64,000 nt of DNA from JANXVR01 sp034667405 (GTDB taxonomy: Bacteria; Actinomycetota; UBA4738; HRBIN12): assembly GCA_034667405.1 (NCBI GenBank), contig JAXDJX010000019.1:397689-461688 (forward strand), given 5' to 3'. Position 1 is the stretch's first letter. Every line of letters begins with the position of its first letter. Shown here piece after piece: positions 25,527 through 33,800 of this stretch. Position numbers and translations under genes: made by a program. The notes beneath the pieces were generated by a model. The model was not told the DNA's origin, did not search any database, and was given only the letters and a program-made list of their open reading frames with translations.

Positions 25527-26438
25527 TCACCTGGCCCGGAGTTTCGGATTCAACACCTCATCGAGGGCGTAGCCACACATCGTGAAGGCAAGGGTCACGC
25601 ACACGATCGCGACGCCTGGCGGGATCAACCACCACCACCAACCCGACGTCAGCGCGCCGGCGTTGAACGACTGCTCGATGATCCGGCCCCACGACACTGC
25701 GGTCGGATCGCCGAGTCCCAGGATGGAGAGCGTCGTCTCGGACAGGATCGACAGCGCCACGGTTAGGACCGCATTGGCGAACAGCACCGGGAACACGTTC
25801 GGGAGGATGTGGTGCGCGATCATGTGCCCGTGACCCGCGCCGAGCGCGCGTGCGCGTTCCACGTACGGCCGTTCCTTCACGGTGAGAGCCTGTGCCCGAA
25901 CGAGTCTGGCGGTGCTTGCCCACGACGTGATGGCGATCACGACGATGATGTTGAACAACGTCCTTCCGAGGATCGAGGCCAGGGCGATCGCCAACACCAG
26001 CCAGGGCAAGACCAGGAACCAGTTGGTCAGGGCGTTCAACATGGTGTCGATCTTCGTGCCGCCGAAATAGCCGGCCGTGATGCCGACCAGAGCGCCGATC
26101 ACCATCGCACCCAGCGTCGCGGCGAAGCCGACCAGGAGAGAGATCCTCGAGCCCGCGATCACGAGCGCCAGTACCGACCGTCCGAAGTTGTCGGTCCCCA
26201 GCGGATAGGCGAACGAGGGCCCATGCAGCAGCGGGCCGCTCGCAGACGACGGATCGAGCGCGTTGGCCCCGACGATCACCGGGCCAACGATGGCGAGCAA
26301 CGTGAAGAACACCAGCACGACGAGCCCGATCATGCCGGGCCTGCTCTTGCGATAGGTGCCCCAGTGGAGTGCGAATGCCCGGCGCCGGCGGGCCCGGGTG
26401 ATGGCACGGGGGGTCCGGGGAACGTCGATCTGGCTCAT
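25527..26438 (-). CDS. Peptide/nickel-type ABC permease, DppC-like
   Basis: 303 residues with six predicted membrane segments: the first at about 38-60 after a basic N-terminus, the last near 265-290. The cytoplasmic EAA loop is YVERARALGAGHGHMIAHHILPNV. The N-terminal OppC-type helix is followed by the ATDNFGRSVL-like segment (here LGTDNFGRSVLALVI) that typifies DppC/OppC. It overlaps the DppB-like gene by ATGA. The operon ends here: no DppD/DppF ATPase follows before the convergent iclR gene. Confidence 0.92.
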   Translation of the reverse strand: MSQIDVPRTPRAITRARRRRAFALHWGTYRKSRPGMIGLVVLVFFTLLAIVGPVIVGANALDPSSASGPLLHGPSFAYPLGTDNFGRSVLALVIAGSRISLLVGFAATLGAMVIGALVGITAGYFGGTKIDTMLNALTNWFLVLPWLVLAIALASILGRTLFNIIVVIAITSWASTARLVRAQALTVKERPYVERARALGAGHGHMIAHHILPNVFPVLFANAVLTVALSILSETTLSILGLGDPTAVSWGRIIEQSFNAGALTSGWWWWLIPPGVAIVCVTLAFTMCGYALDEVLNPKLRAR

Positions 26439-27400
26439 GACGCCCGCACCCGGGGATCGAGGTAGCCATACATGATGTCGGTGAGCAGCGTGGCCAGGAT
26501 GACGGTCGCACTCGAGAGCAGGAACACCGCCTGGATGACCGGGTAGTCGAGTTGGCGGATGGCGTCATACGTGAGAAGACCGATCCCGGGCCAGGAGAAC
26601 ACGGTCTCGATGACGATCGCGCCACCCAAGACGTATCCGAAGCTCAGGAAGATGAGCGTTGCCGTGGGCAGGATCGCGTTCGGCACGGCGTGGTGTCGGC
26701 GCACGACACCGTCGGAGGCTCCTTTGGCTCGAGCGGTCAAGACGAAGTCCTCGTTCATCACCTCTAGAAGCGACGAACGCATGATGATCGAGTACGAGCC
26801 GATGTAGCCAAGCGTCAGCGTGAGGCACGGAAGGATCAGATGGTTCGCGATGTCCAAGATGCGATGGAATCCCACGCTGTCTGCGCTGGCGTAACCGCCG
26901 GCCGGGAACCAGTGCAAAGTGCCGGCGAAGAGGATGAGTAGCAGCATGCCGAGCCACCCCTCGGGCATGGCGTAGAAGACCAATGCGCCGTACAGGGTAT
27001 TCCTGTCGAAACGGCTTCCTCGGGTCCACGCGCCCCTGATGCCGACCGTGACGCCGACGATGGTCGAGAGGATGGTTCCGAGACCGACCAAGAGGATCGT
27101 CGGCCAGACACGCCCCGCGATCAGCGATGACACCTGCTCACCCGAGCGGAGAGAAACCCCGAGTCTCCCCTGGACCGTGTTCTCGAAGTACGTCACGTAT
27201 TGGCGAGGGATGGGCTGATCCAGGCCGTACTGGGAGCGAAGCTGCGCGACGTCGGCAGCCGTCAGACGTTCACTCCTCGCCAGGATCCCGACCGGGTCCC
27301 CCGGCAGCACGCGGAACAAGAAGAAGTTGAACGTGAGAACGAAGATCAGCGTGACGAAGGCATACGCGATCTTCCGCGCCAGGTAGTGCTGGCCACCCAC
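26435..27400 (-). CDS. Peptide/nickel-type ABC permease, DppB-like
   Basis: 321 residues from GTG 27400 after TAGGAGG. Landmarks: FFLFRVLPGDPVG, YGLDQPIPRQYVTYFEN, GRLGVSLRSGEQVSSLI (typical of DppB/OppB), an EAA loop around DFVLTARAKGASDGVVRRHHAVPNA, and six membrane segments. It forms the inner-membrane channel with the DppC-like protein. It starts 37 bp after the binding-protein gene and is in the same operon. Confidence 0.92.
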   Translation of the reverse strand: MGGQHYLARKIAYAFVTLIFVLTFNFFLFRVLPGDPVGILARSERLTAADVAQLRSQYGLDQPIPRQYVTYFENTVQGRLGVSLRSGEQVSSLIAGRVWPTILLVGLGTILSTIVGVTVGIRGAWTRGSRFDRNTLYGALVFYAMPEGWLGMLLLILFAGTLHWFPAGGYASADSVGFHRILDIANHLILPCLTLTLGYIGSYSIIMRSSLLEVMNEDFVLTARAKGASDGVVRRHHAVPNAILPTATLIFLSFGYVLGGAIVIETVFSWPGIGLLTYDAIRQLDYPVIQAVFLLSSATVILATLLTDIMYGYLDPRVRAS

Positions 27401-27437
27401 GCTTCCGACCTCCTAGCGCCTCGCGTCTCGCACGGCC

Positions 27438-29210
27438 TCAGGTCTCGTCGTCTGAGGTGCGTCGTCGTCGAAGCGCGGCGATGACCACGACCACGACCAC
27501 GACCAACAGGACGATCCAGACCGCCGGCGGCAGCGACGGAGATGAAGACGGCGCCGCACCCACCACGGGATGGGCCGAGAGCAAGCTGTCGTAGTTGTAG
27601 GTGGAGAGCAGGTATCCGTTCGCACCCGGGGAAGGGGTCCAGCCGGTGAAGCGGTCGCTCCGATACGCCTGGAGCAAACTGGGATAGGCCAGCACGACGC
27701 TCGGGATCTGGTCGTAGGCCTCCTGCTGCGCCTGCTGCACGATGCTCAACCGCGCTTCTCGGTCCATCGTCTTCGCCTGCTCTTCGTACAGCGCGTCGAA
27801 CGTCGGATCCTTCCAGCACCCGTCCTCCCAGGCGCCGCACTGGGCAGAGGTATAGACGAACAATTGGTAGTTCGGATCCGGGTCCCCGCTCCAGTACCAG
27901 ATGTAGGCGTCGAAGTTCCCGGCCGCCCAGAAGTCATTCATCTTCGCGTCGGTGACGGGTTGCAGGTCGACGGCGATGCCTATCTCCTTCAGGAATCCAA
28001 CGATCAGCTGCCCTGCATCGACAGCGCCTGTGGTGTCCTGTGACGCAGGGATGCGCAAGCGCAGTTCGTCACCGGTCTTGGGATCCTCACGGACCCCGTC
28101 CCCGTTCGTGTCCACATAGCCCGCCTGATCGAGGAGGTCATTCGCGCCGGGCGGGTCGAACGGGATCTCTTGCGCGGCGGGGATGTCGAGATGCCAGTAC
28201 GTGGAGGCCTGGCGGATGATCGTGTCCCCTGGGTCGGCGGTCCCCTGATACACCTTGTCGACGATCGCCTGCTTGTCGATCGCCATCTGGATCGCCTTGC
28301 GCACCGTGATGTCATGCAGTGCCGGCAGCGGGTCTGCGTTGGGTCCTTGGCCACCGAAGTTGAATGCGAGGTTGAGCCACCAATCCGAGATGACTTCCTG
28401 CCCAACGATGTTCGGAGTCTTCTGCACCGACTTGTAGAGGCCCGGCGTCAGACCGTCGGCGACATCGATCTCGCCGTTCTTGAGGGCCTGGGCCATCGCC
28501 TCCTGGTTCGTATAGAGGCTGAATTCGATGCGATCGATCGTGGGCGTGGGGCCCCAGAAATTCGGATTGCGTGTCATGGTCCAGCCCTGTCCGTGGTCCC
28601 AGGCCGTGAGCTGGAAGGGACCGCTGACCACGCTAGGGACGTTCTCTACGGCTTTGATGGTCTTCAGGTCGTCCCCGTCGTACTGCGACCAGACATGTTC
28701 GGGCACGACATAGACCCACGGCGGCATGTCGAAGGCGAACGAAGGCGCGTCCGTCTTCCAGATGAACGTGGATTCGTCCGGAGTCTCGAAGACCGGGTCC
28801 GAGCTGAAGTAACTCCGGTACTGCGGGATCTTGTGGTCGATGACGAACTGATAGCTGAACTTCACGTCGGCCGACGTGAGCGGCTGCCCGTCGCTCCACT
28901 TTAGTCCCGGGCGGAGCTTGCACGTCCAGGTCAGGTGATCGGTACTCGGGGTGCAGCCGGTGGCCAGACTCGGAGCGGGCGAGAGATCCTCGTCGCTGAA
29001 CTTCATAAGCATGTCGTACTGGCCGGTGACCACCGTCCAGTCGCTTCCGGCGCTGACCGCGTAGGGGTTCGCGGAGATGAGGTCGGCGGTCTCGCCGACA
29101 CGCAGGACCACGTCGCCGGCCGGGCTTGCAGACTGCGCGCGCGCACCAGGCACCATGGTGAGCATCGCTAGAACCGTTGCCGCCAGCGTCGTTCCGATCC
29201 AGCGCCGCAT
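27438..29210 (-). CDS. Extracellular solute-binding protein, family 5 (peptide type), with C-terminal membrane anchor
   Basis: 590 residues from ATG 29210 after GGAAGGGG. A Sec signal ending GARA-Q has no lipobox. The SBP_bac_5 core includes TWTCKLRPGLKWSDGQPLTSADVKFSY, MTRNPNFWG and the calcium-like stretch DTNGDGVRED (near residue 345). The C-terminus is unusual: after a Ser/Pro linker there is a hydrophobic helix of about 20 residues ending in RRRR. The protein is therefore probably held to the membrane by its C-terminus rather than by a lipid. Peptides or oligo-nitrogen compounds are likely ligands. Confidence 0.92.
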   Translation of the reverse strand: MRRWIGTTLAATVLAMLTMVPGARAQSASPAGDVVLRVGETADLISANPYAVSAGSDWTVVTGQYDMLMKFSDEDLSPAPSLATGCTPSTDHLTWTCKLRPGLKWSDGQPLTSADVKFSYQFVIDHKIPQYRSYFSSDPVFETPDESTFIWKTDAPSFAFDMPPWVYVVPEHVWSQYDGDDLKTIKAVENVPSVVSGPFQLTAWDHGQGWTMTRNPNFWGPTPTIDRIEFSLYTNQEAMAQALKNGEIDVADGLTPGLYKSVQKTPNIVGQEVISDWWLNLAFNFGGQGPNADPLPALHDITVRKAIQMAIDKQAIVDKVYQGTADPGDTIIRQASTYWHLDIPAAQEIPFDPPGANDLLDQAGYVDTNGDGVREDPKTGDELRLRIPASQDTTGAVDAGQLIVGFLKEIGIAVDLQPVTDAKMNDFWAAGNFDAYIWYWSGDPDPNYQLFVYTSAQCGAWEDGCWKDPTFDALYEEQAKTMDREARLSIVQQAQQEAYDQIPSVVLAYPSLLQAYRSDRFTGWTPSPGANGYLLSTYNYDSLLSAHPVVGAAPSSSPSLPPAVWIVLLVVVVVVVIAALRRRRTSDDET

Positions 29211-29278
29211 CCAGATCCCCTTCCTTCCGCCCGCGGCGGGAGCCCTGCCGCACGCCCTCGCGCGGCGGATGTGGCCGC

Positions 29279-29328
29279 ACTGTAGCGCGCGGCTTCTTCG
29301 GGGCAAGACTCTAGATGCCCCCAGGGCA
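29279..29328 (-). promoter_or_regulatory. Promoter and upstream IclR-type palindrome of the peptide importer operon
   Basis: Minus strand: TTGCCC (29306-29301), 16 bp, TACAGT (29284-29279) form a good -35/-10 pair. The palindrome TGCCC-CCA-GGGCA (29316-29328) lies 10 bp upstream of the -35, at about -50, a position suited to an activator. The same site is present at 24699-24711 beside iclR. Confidence 0.5.
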
Positions 29329-29374
29329 ACAGTGGTATTCGCAGACACTGAACATGAGCGGACGGCCCCGGGAT

Positions 29375-30919
29375 TCAGCCCTCTTGCTGGGCACTCATGA
29401 GGTCCCGCGCTCGAAGGGCGAGCCAGAATTCCATCCGGTCGAAGCTGTTGTCGAGGTCGCGACCCGTTAATTCGGCGACCTTGCGCATGCGATAGCGCAA
29501 GGTGTGCCGGTGGACGAAGAGATCCGCAGCGGCCGTCTCCCACCGGGCGTTGTGCTGCAGGAACGCCTGGAGCGACCCGATCAGTTCGCCGTTGTGGTCG
29601 TGGTCATAGGTATCCAATGGAGCGAGCATGCTGTCGGCGAATGCCCGCAGCGCGTCCGGGTCGGCCATCGAGAGCAGCAGCCGGTACGTCCCCAGATCCG
29701 CGAACCCGGCGTGCGGCCATCCTTCCAAGCGGCACACCTGCAGTGCGTACTTCGCCTCCCGGAGCGATCGGCCCACGTCGGCCGGCGCGACGGCTGAGCC
29801 CGAACCGGCGCGAACTCCGTTGCCGACCTTCTCCCCCAGCGCCTTCACCAGCTCGGCAAGATCGGCGGCCGGCTCGGCGGGAACCAGGACGTTCACGCCG
29901 AGTTCGTGGGCGCTGACCAGGAAACCGCCGCCCGCTCGCGACAGGTGGTCGGTTGCGGCGAACGCAAGCCGTTCAGGTTCGCTTCCCTCCATCGCCGCAA
30001 CCACCAGCTTCGTCCCTCGCGTGAACCCGAACCGGCCGAGACCGCGCTGGGCATCGGCAACCCCCATCTCGCCTTTGGCCAGCTCGTCGAAGAAATCGCC
30101 CTGGAGGCGGCGTTGGGCGTCGGCGACGGCGCGGGACTTCGCGAGCTCGATGGCGAACAGCGAGAGGGCATGGCCGGCCACGATGCGGTCGAGCTGGGAC
30201 GGCTGCTCCGGTTTCCCGACCGCGAGGAACGCTTCGACGCGTCCCGCGGCGCCGACCGGCTGGACCCAGATGTGGTGACCGCGATCGACGAGCGTGATCG
30301 AAAAGGATGTGGACTCCGGACGCGATTCCTGCAGTTCGCTCCAGACCCGTTCTGCGCGCAATTGCGCCGCGCGAGAGGTCGCCGCCAAGGGCTGCCCATG
30401 GAGATCGAGGAGCAGGGTCCACCCTTTGGTGACCGCCGCGAGGGACTCGGCGATGCCCTCGACACCCTTCCCCTCCAGGACCGCGCGCGTGAGAACGTGC
30501 TCGGCCTCGACGGCTCGCTGGAGCGTCTCGAACTGTTCGGCGAGGATCCGCGTGAAGATCGCCTCCGTGATGGCGATGAACGGGACGGGGAAGGGCACCT
30601 CGAACAGCGGAAAATCGAGCTGCGTCGCGGCGGTGATGAGCGCCTTCGGCATCTTCTCGAGCGAGAAGCCCAGTCCGACACCCAAGCCGGCCACGCCCGC
30701 CTGGGAGAGCCGCTTGATATAGGCGCGCTGTTTGGCGGGGGTCGAGCCGATGCCCATCCCGGTGGTGAGGATGAGTTCGTCACCTTTGAGCCACGGCGTG
30801 GGATCTTCGAGTTCGGATGCATGGACCCATCGGATGGGCCGGGTGGCCTGCGAACCGCCCGCAAGGAGCTTCAACGGCATCCCGGGGATCGCGGTGATGT
30901 CCTTGACGGTGACGGCCAT
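29375..30919 (-). CDS. PucR family transcriptional regulator
   Basis: 514 residues from ATG 30919. An N-terminal PucR domain (about 1-125, with TRPIRWVHASELEDPTPWL and GDELILTTG) is followed by a GGDEF-related middle segment. The C-terminal helix-turn-helix has AFLQHNARWETAAADLFVHR, HTLRYRMRKVAELTG and FWLALRARDL. Family members control purine, proline, GABA or amine catabolism, usually the adjacent operon. The divergent gabT (190 bp away) is the obvious target. TACAAT 6 nt before the ATG suggests a leaderless transcript, and a palindrome overlaps that hexamer. Confidence 0.93.
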   Translation of the reverse strand: MAVTVKDITAIPGMPLKLLAGGSQATRPIRWVHASELEDPTPWLKGDELILTTGMGIGSTPAKQRAYIKRLSQAGVAGLGVGLGFSLEKMPKALITAATQLDFPLFEVPFPVPFIAITEAIFTRILAEQFETLQRAVEAEHVLTRAVLEGKGVEGIAESLAAVTKGWTLLLDLHGQPLAATSRAAQLRAERVWSELQESRPESTSFSITLVDRGHHIWVQPVGAAGRVEAFLAVGKPEQPSQLDRIVAGHALSLFAIELAKSRAVADAQRRLQGDFFDELAKGEMGVADAQRGLGRFGFTRGTKLVVAAMEGSEPERLAFAATDHLSRAGGGFLVSAHELGVNVLVPAEPAADLAELVKALGEKVGNGVRAGSGSAVAPADVGRSLREAKYALQVCRLEGWPHAGFADLGTYRLLLSMADPDALRAFADSMLAPLDTYDHDHNGELIGSLQAFLQHNARWETAAADLFVHRHTLRYRMRKVAELTGRDLDNSFDRMEFWLALRARDLMSAQQEG

Positions 30920-30925
30920 GGAGCG

Positions 30926-30942
30926 ATTGTACGGAACGTACA
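30926..30942. promoter_or_regulatory. PucR leaderless -10 overlapped by the palindrome TGTACG-GAA-CGTACA
   Basis: On the minus strand TACAAT (30931-30926) precedes the PucR ATG by 6 nt. The perfect palindrome at 30928-30942 overlaps it. A further half-site, CGTACA, occurs at 30991-30996 toward gabT. The arrangement predicts autoregulation and control of gabT. Confidence 0.55.
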
Positions 30943-31108
30943 GCGACCTGCCCCTTATGGGTACCCCCCGCCGACCATAGATGGCCACTCCGTACAAAAC
31001 TGAACGCCACTCATGGTCCTGATATCTCCTGACGCGCCATTCAACCGCGACCACACTCGCTTGGATAGCTTCGGCGTCCGATCGCGCTACGAGGAGGAAG
31101 AACCGACG

Positions 31109-32455
31109 ATGACCATCCCCCAGGAACGCAAGCTCGTAACGGAGGTCCCCGGACCGAAGTCCCGCGAATGGTTCGAACGTCGTGCGGCCGCGGTTCCCAC
31201 AGGGGTCGGTGCCCTCAACCCGATCGTGACCGCGCGGGCCTCGGGCAGCATCATCGAAGACGTGGATGGCAACCGCTTGATCGATTTCGCCGCCGGGATC
31301 TCGGTCCTGAACGTCGGACACACCGCGCCCGAAGTCGTCGCCGCCATCCAGAAGCAGGCCGAACTGGACACGCACACGTGTTTCCACGTCACGGCCAGCG
31401 AGCCATACATCAAGCTGGCCGAGCGGCTCAACGCCCTGACGCCGGGCGACCACCCGAAGAAGACCATGTTCGCGAACTCGGGGGCGGAGGCCGTCGAGAA
31501 CGCCGTGAAGATCGCGCGGAAAGCCACGGGCCGCTCCGCCGTCGTCGCGTTCGATCATGCATTCCACGGACGGACGCTGTTGGGGATGACTCTCACCGCC
31601 AAGGTCATGCCCTACAAGCAAGGCATGGGGCCGTTCGCGCCGGAGGTCTATCGGTTGCCGTTCGCCTATCCCTACCGATGCCCGTGCGGCGGTGACACGC
31701 CCGAGACGTGTGCCGCGGCATGTCTGGCGTACGCAATGGACGAGATGCACAAACACATCGGCGAAGAGAACATCGCCGCGGTCATCATGGAGCCGATCCA
31801 AGGGGAAGGCGGGTTCATCGTTCCCGCTCCGGGCTTCGTGAAGGGGATCGCCGACTTCTGCGCCGCCAACGGCATCGTGTTCATCGCCGACGAGATCCAG
31901 AGCGGCATGGGACGTGCGGGCCGCTGGTACGCGATCGAGGACGAAGCCGTCGTACCCGACATGGTCACCACGGCGAAGTCGCTTGCCGGCGGCATGCCGT
32001 TGTCCGCCGTCACGGGTCGCGCCGACCTTATGGACGCCGTGCACCCGGGCGGCCTGGGCGGGACCTACGGGGGCAACCCGATCGCTGCCGCCGCGGCGCT
32101 GGCCGTGCTGGACAAGATCGAGCGCGAGGATCTCCTCTCGTCGTCGCGACGCGTCGGCGATGCGGTGTTCGCGTCGCTCCGTTCCCTGGAGGCCACCACG
32201 TCCATCGTCGGGGAGATCCGAGGTCGCGGGGCGATGTGTGCGGTCGAGCTGGTCGCCGATCGCGGCACGAAGGAGCCGCTCGGTGCCGACGCCATGAATG
32301 CGATCACCCGCACCTGTCTGGAGAACGGCGTCATCGTCCTCACGGCGGGCACGTACGGCAACGTCCTTCGGCTTCTTCCGCCGATCAACATCGATGACGC
32401 CCTGTTGCAGGACGGTCTCGGCGTCCTGGTGGAGGCAGTGGCCGCACAGGCTTGA
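31109..32455 (+). CDS. gabT: 4-aminobutyrate aminotransferase (class III, PLP)
   Basis: 448 residues from ATG 31109, preceded by GAGGAGGAAG. Class-III aminotransferase motifs: FANSGAEAVENAVKIAR, FDHAFHGRT, IMEPIQGEGGF, IADEIQSGMGR (PLP-binding Asp) and the Schiff-base Lys in TTAKSLAGG (about residue 293). The PYRCPCG insert before ETCAAACL is common in bacterial GabT. The enzyme would move the amino group of GABA to 2-oxoglutarate, giving succinate semialdehyde. It works logically with the dehydrogenases at 20615 and 22104 and is likely under PucR control. Confidence 0.92.
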   Translation: MTIPQERKLVTEVPGPKSREWFERRAAAVPTGVGALNPIVTARASGSIIEDVDGNRLIDFAAGISVLNVGHTAPEVVAAIQKQAELDTHTCFHVTASEPYIKLAERLNALTPGDHPKKTMFANSGAEAVENAVKIARKATGRSAVVAFDHAFHGRTLLGMTLTAKVMPYKQGMGPFAPEVYRLPFAYPYRCPCGGDTPETCAAACLAYAMDEMHKHIGEENIAAVIMEPIQGEGGFIVPAPGFVKGIADFCAANGIVFIADEIQSGMGRAGRWYAIEDEAVVPDMVTTAKSLAGGMPLSAVTGRADLMDAVHPGGLGGTYGGNPIAAAAALAVLDKIEREDLLSSSRRVGDAVFASLRSLEATTSIVGEIRGRGAMCAVELVADRGTKEPLGADAMNAITRTCLENGVIVLTAGTYGNVLRLLPPINIDDALLQDGLGVLVEAVAAQA

Positions 32456-32476
32456 ACGTTCGTTAGGGTGGACGGC

Positions 32477-32506
32477 ATGGAGTTCGAGCCAGCCCTAGCC
32501 GGCTGA
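32477..32506 (+). CDS. Possible leaderless 9-residue leader peptide upstream of the MFS gene
   Basis: TAGGGT (32464-32469) is followed by 7 nt and ATG 32477, which encodes MEFEPALAG and stops with TGA at 32504-32506. The MFS start at 32508 is one nucleotide later and has no Shine-Dalgarno. The peptide could allow translation of the transporter by termination-reinitiation. Expression is unproven and chance is possible for nine codons. Confidence 0.4.
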   Translation: MEFEPALAG

Positions 32507-32507
32507 T

Positions 32508-33791
32508 ATGTCAGACCGCCCGTCTGGTTCGGCGCGCGTTGTCGGGCTGTTCCGCCGACTGGCCCTCGATATCACGCCGCTCCGCGTCTCCCGAGATTTC
32601 CGCTTGGTCTGGGCAGGCGTGTTCGTCTCGGAACTCGGCTACCAATTCACGCGGGTCGCTCTGTACGTCCAGGTCTACGCCATCACGCACTCAACCGCGG
32701 CGATCGGATTCCTGGCGCTGACATCGCTCGCCGGCCAGGCGGTCGGGACCCTGGTCGCGGCCTCGTTCATCGACGCACACGACCGCCGTCGAACGCTTGG
32801 GTGGACCCAGGTGGCACTGGCGGTGGCTACGGCCGGCCTCCTGGCCGCCTCGTTCGGCGGAGCACCTCACCTGTGGGTGCTGTATGTCCTGGCGGCGGTG
32901 ATCTGGTTCCTGGGGGCCATCGAGGGTCCGGCGCGCAACGCGATGACGGCGCGGCTGGTCGGAAGGGACCTCATCCCATCCGCGCTCGCCTTGTATCAGG
33001 TGCTCTGGCAGACGGTGCAGGTCGCGGGCCCGGCGCTCGGGGGTCTGCTCATCTCGGCTACGAACCCGACGTGGGCGTACGCGATCGACATGGTCACCTA
33101 CGGTGCGTTGCTTACCGCCGCGATCGCGATGCACCCTATGCCGCCCGAGCTGGGCGCGGAAACGGCCACGGGGGTTCGCGCGGTCGGCGAAGGGTTCCGC
33201 TACGTGAAGCAGAACCGGCTCCTGCGGTCCACCTTGGTGATCGACCTGGTCGCGATGATCTTCGGCATGCCGGTCGCGCTCTTCCCCGCTCTCGCCATGA
33301 CGCAGTTCCATCGAGGAACAGCGGTCGTGGGATTCCTCCTCGCTGCGCCCGCGGCCGGTGCCCTTCTGCAAGCACTGGCCGGGGGCTGGGTGCGGCATGT
33401 CCGCCGCCAGGGCGATGCGGTGATCTGGGCGGTGATCGGATGGGGGGCGGCCATCGCCGCGTTCGGCGTGGTGGGCGCCCATCTCTTGTGGGCGATGTTC
33501 TTCCTTGCCGTCGCGGGCGCGGCCGACGTTATCAGCGCCATCTACCGGTCGACCATCCTGCAGATGACGGTGCCCGATGAGCTCAGGGGACGGCTCGGGG
33601 GCATCTTCATGCTCGTGGTCGCAGGAGGGCCAAAACTCGGCGACCTGGAGGCGGGACTGGTCGCCTCGGCGTTCACGCCGACCATCAGCGTCATCAGCGG
33701 AGGCGTGGCGTGCATGGTCGGCGCCGCCGTCGTCGCCCTCAGGTATCCCGAGCTCCGGCGTTATCGCGCGGAACAGGGCACGGCTGAGTAG
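32508..33791 (+). CDS. MFS transporter, MFS_3/EntS-like exporter
   Basis: 427 residues, about 12 predicted helices. It opens with LDITPLRVSRDFRLVWAG and VSELGYQFTRVALYVQVY, which resembles EntS/TetV-type exporters. The loop DAHDRRRTLGWTQ (about 85-97) is motif A, and EGPARNAMTARLV is the conserved MFS_3 segment. Substrate unknown. It has no Shine-Dalgarno and starts 1 nt after a possible leader peptide. It is followed after 9 bp by the Mur-ligase-like gene, which has a leaderless-type promoter inside this gap and the preceding codons. Confidence 0.9.
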   Translation: MSDRPSGSARVVGLFRRLALDITPLRVSRDFRLVWAGVFVSELGYQFTRVALYVQVYAITHSTAAIGFLALTSLAGQAVGTLVAASFIDAHDRRRTLGWTQVALAVATAGLLAASFGGAPHLWVLYVLAAVIWFLGAIEGPARNAMTARLVGRDLIPSALALYQVLWQTVQVAGPALGGLLISATNPTWAYAIDMVTYGALLTAAIAMHPMPPELGAETATGVRAVGEGFRYVKQNRLLRSTLVIDLVAMIFGMPVALFPALAMTQFHRGTAVVGFLLAAPAAGALLQALAGGWVRHVRRQGDAVIWAVIGWGAAIAAFGVVGAHLLWAMFFLAVAGAADVISAIYRSTILQMTVPDELRGRLGGIFMLVVAGGPKLGDLEAGLVASAFTPTISVISGGVACMVGAAVVALRYPELRRYRAEQGTAE

Positions 33792-33800
33792 GCTTCGCAG

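Noticed and set aside
29375..32044. 889-codon open frame ending in PucR
   Set aside because: Residues upstream of ATG 30919 are antisense to gabT; the PucR domain starts at 30919.
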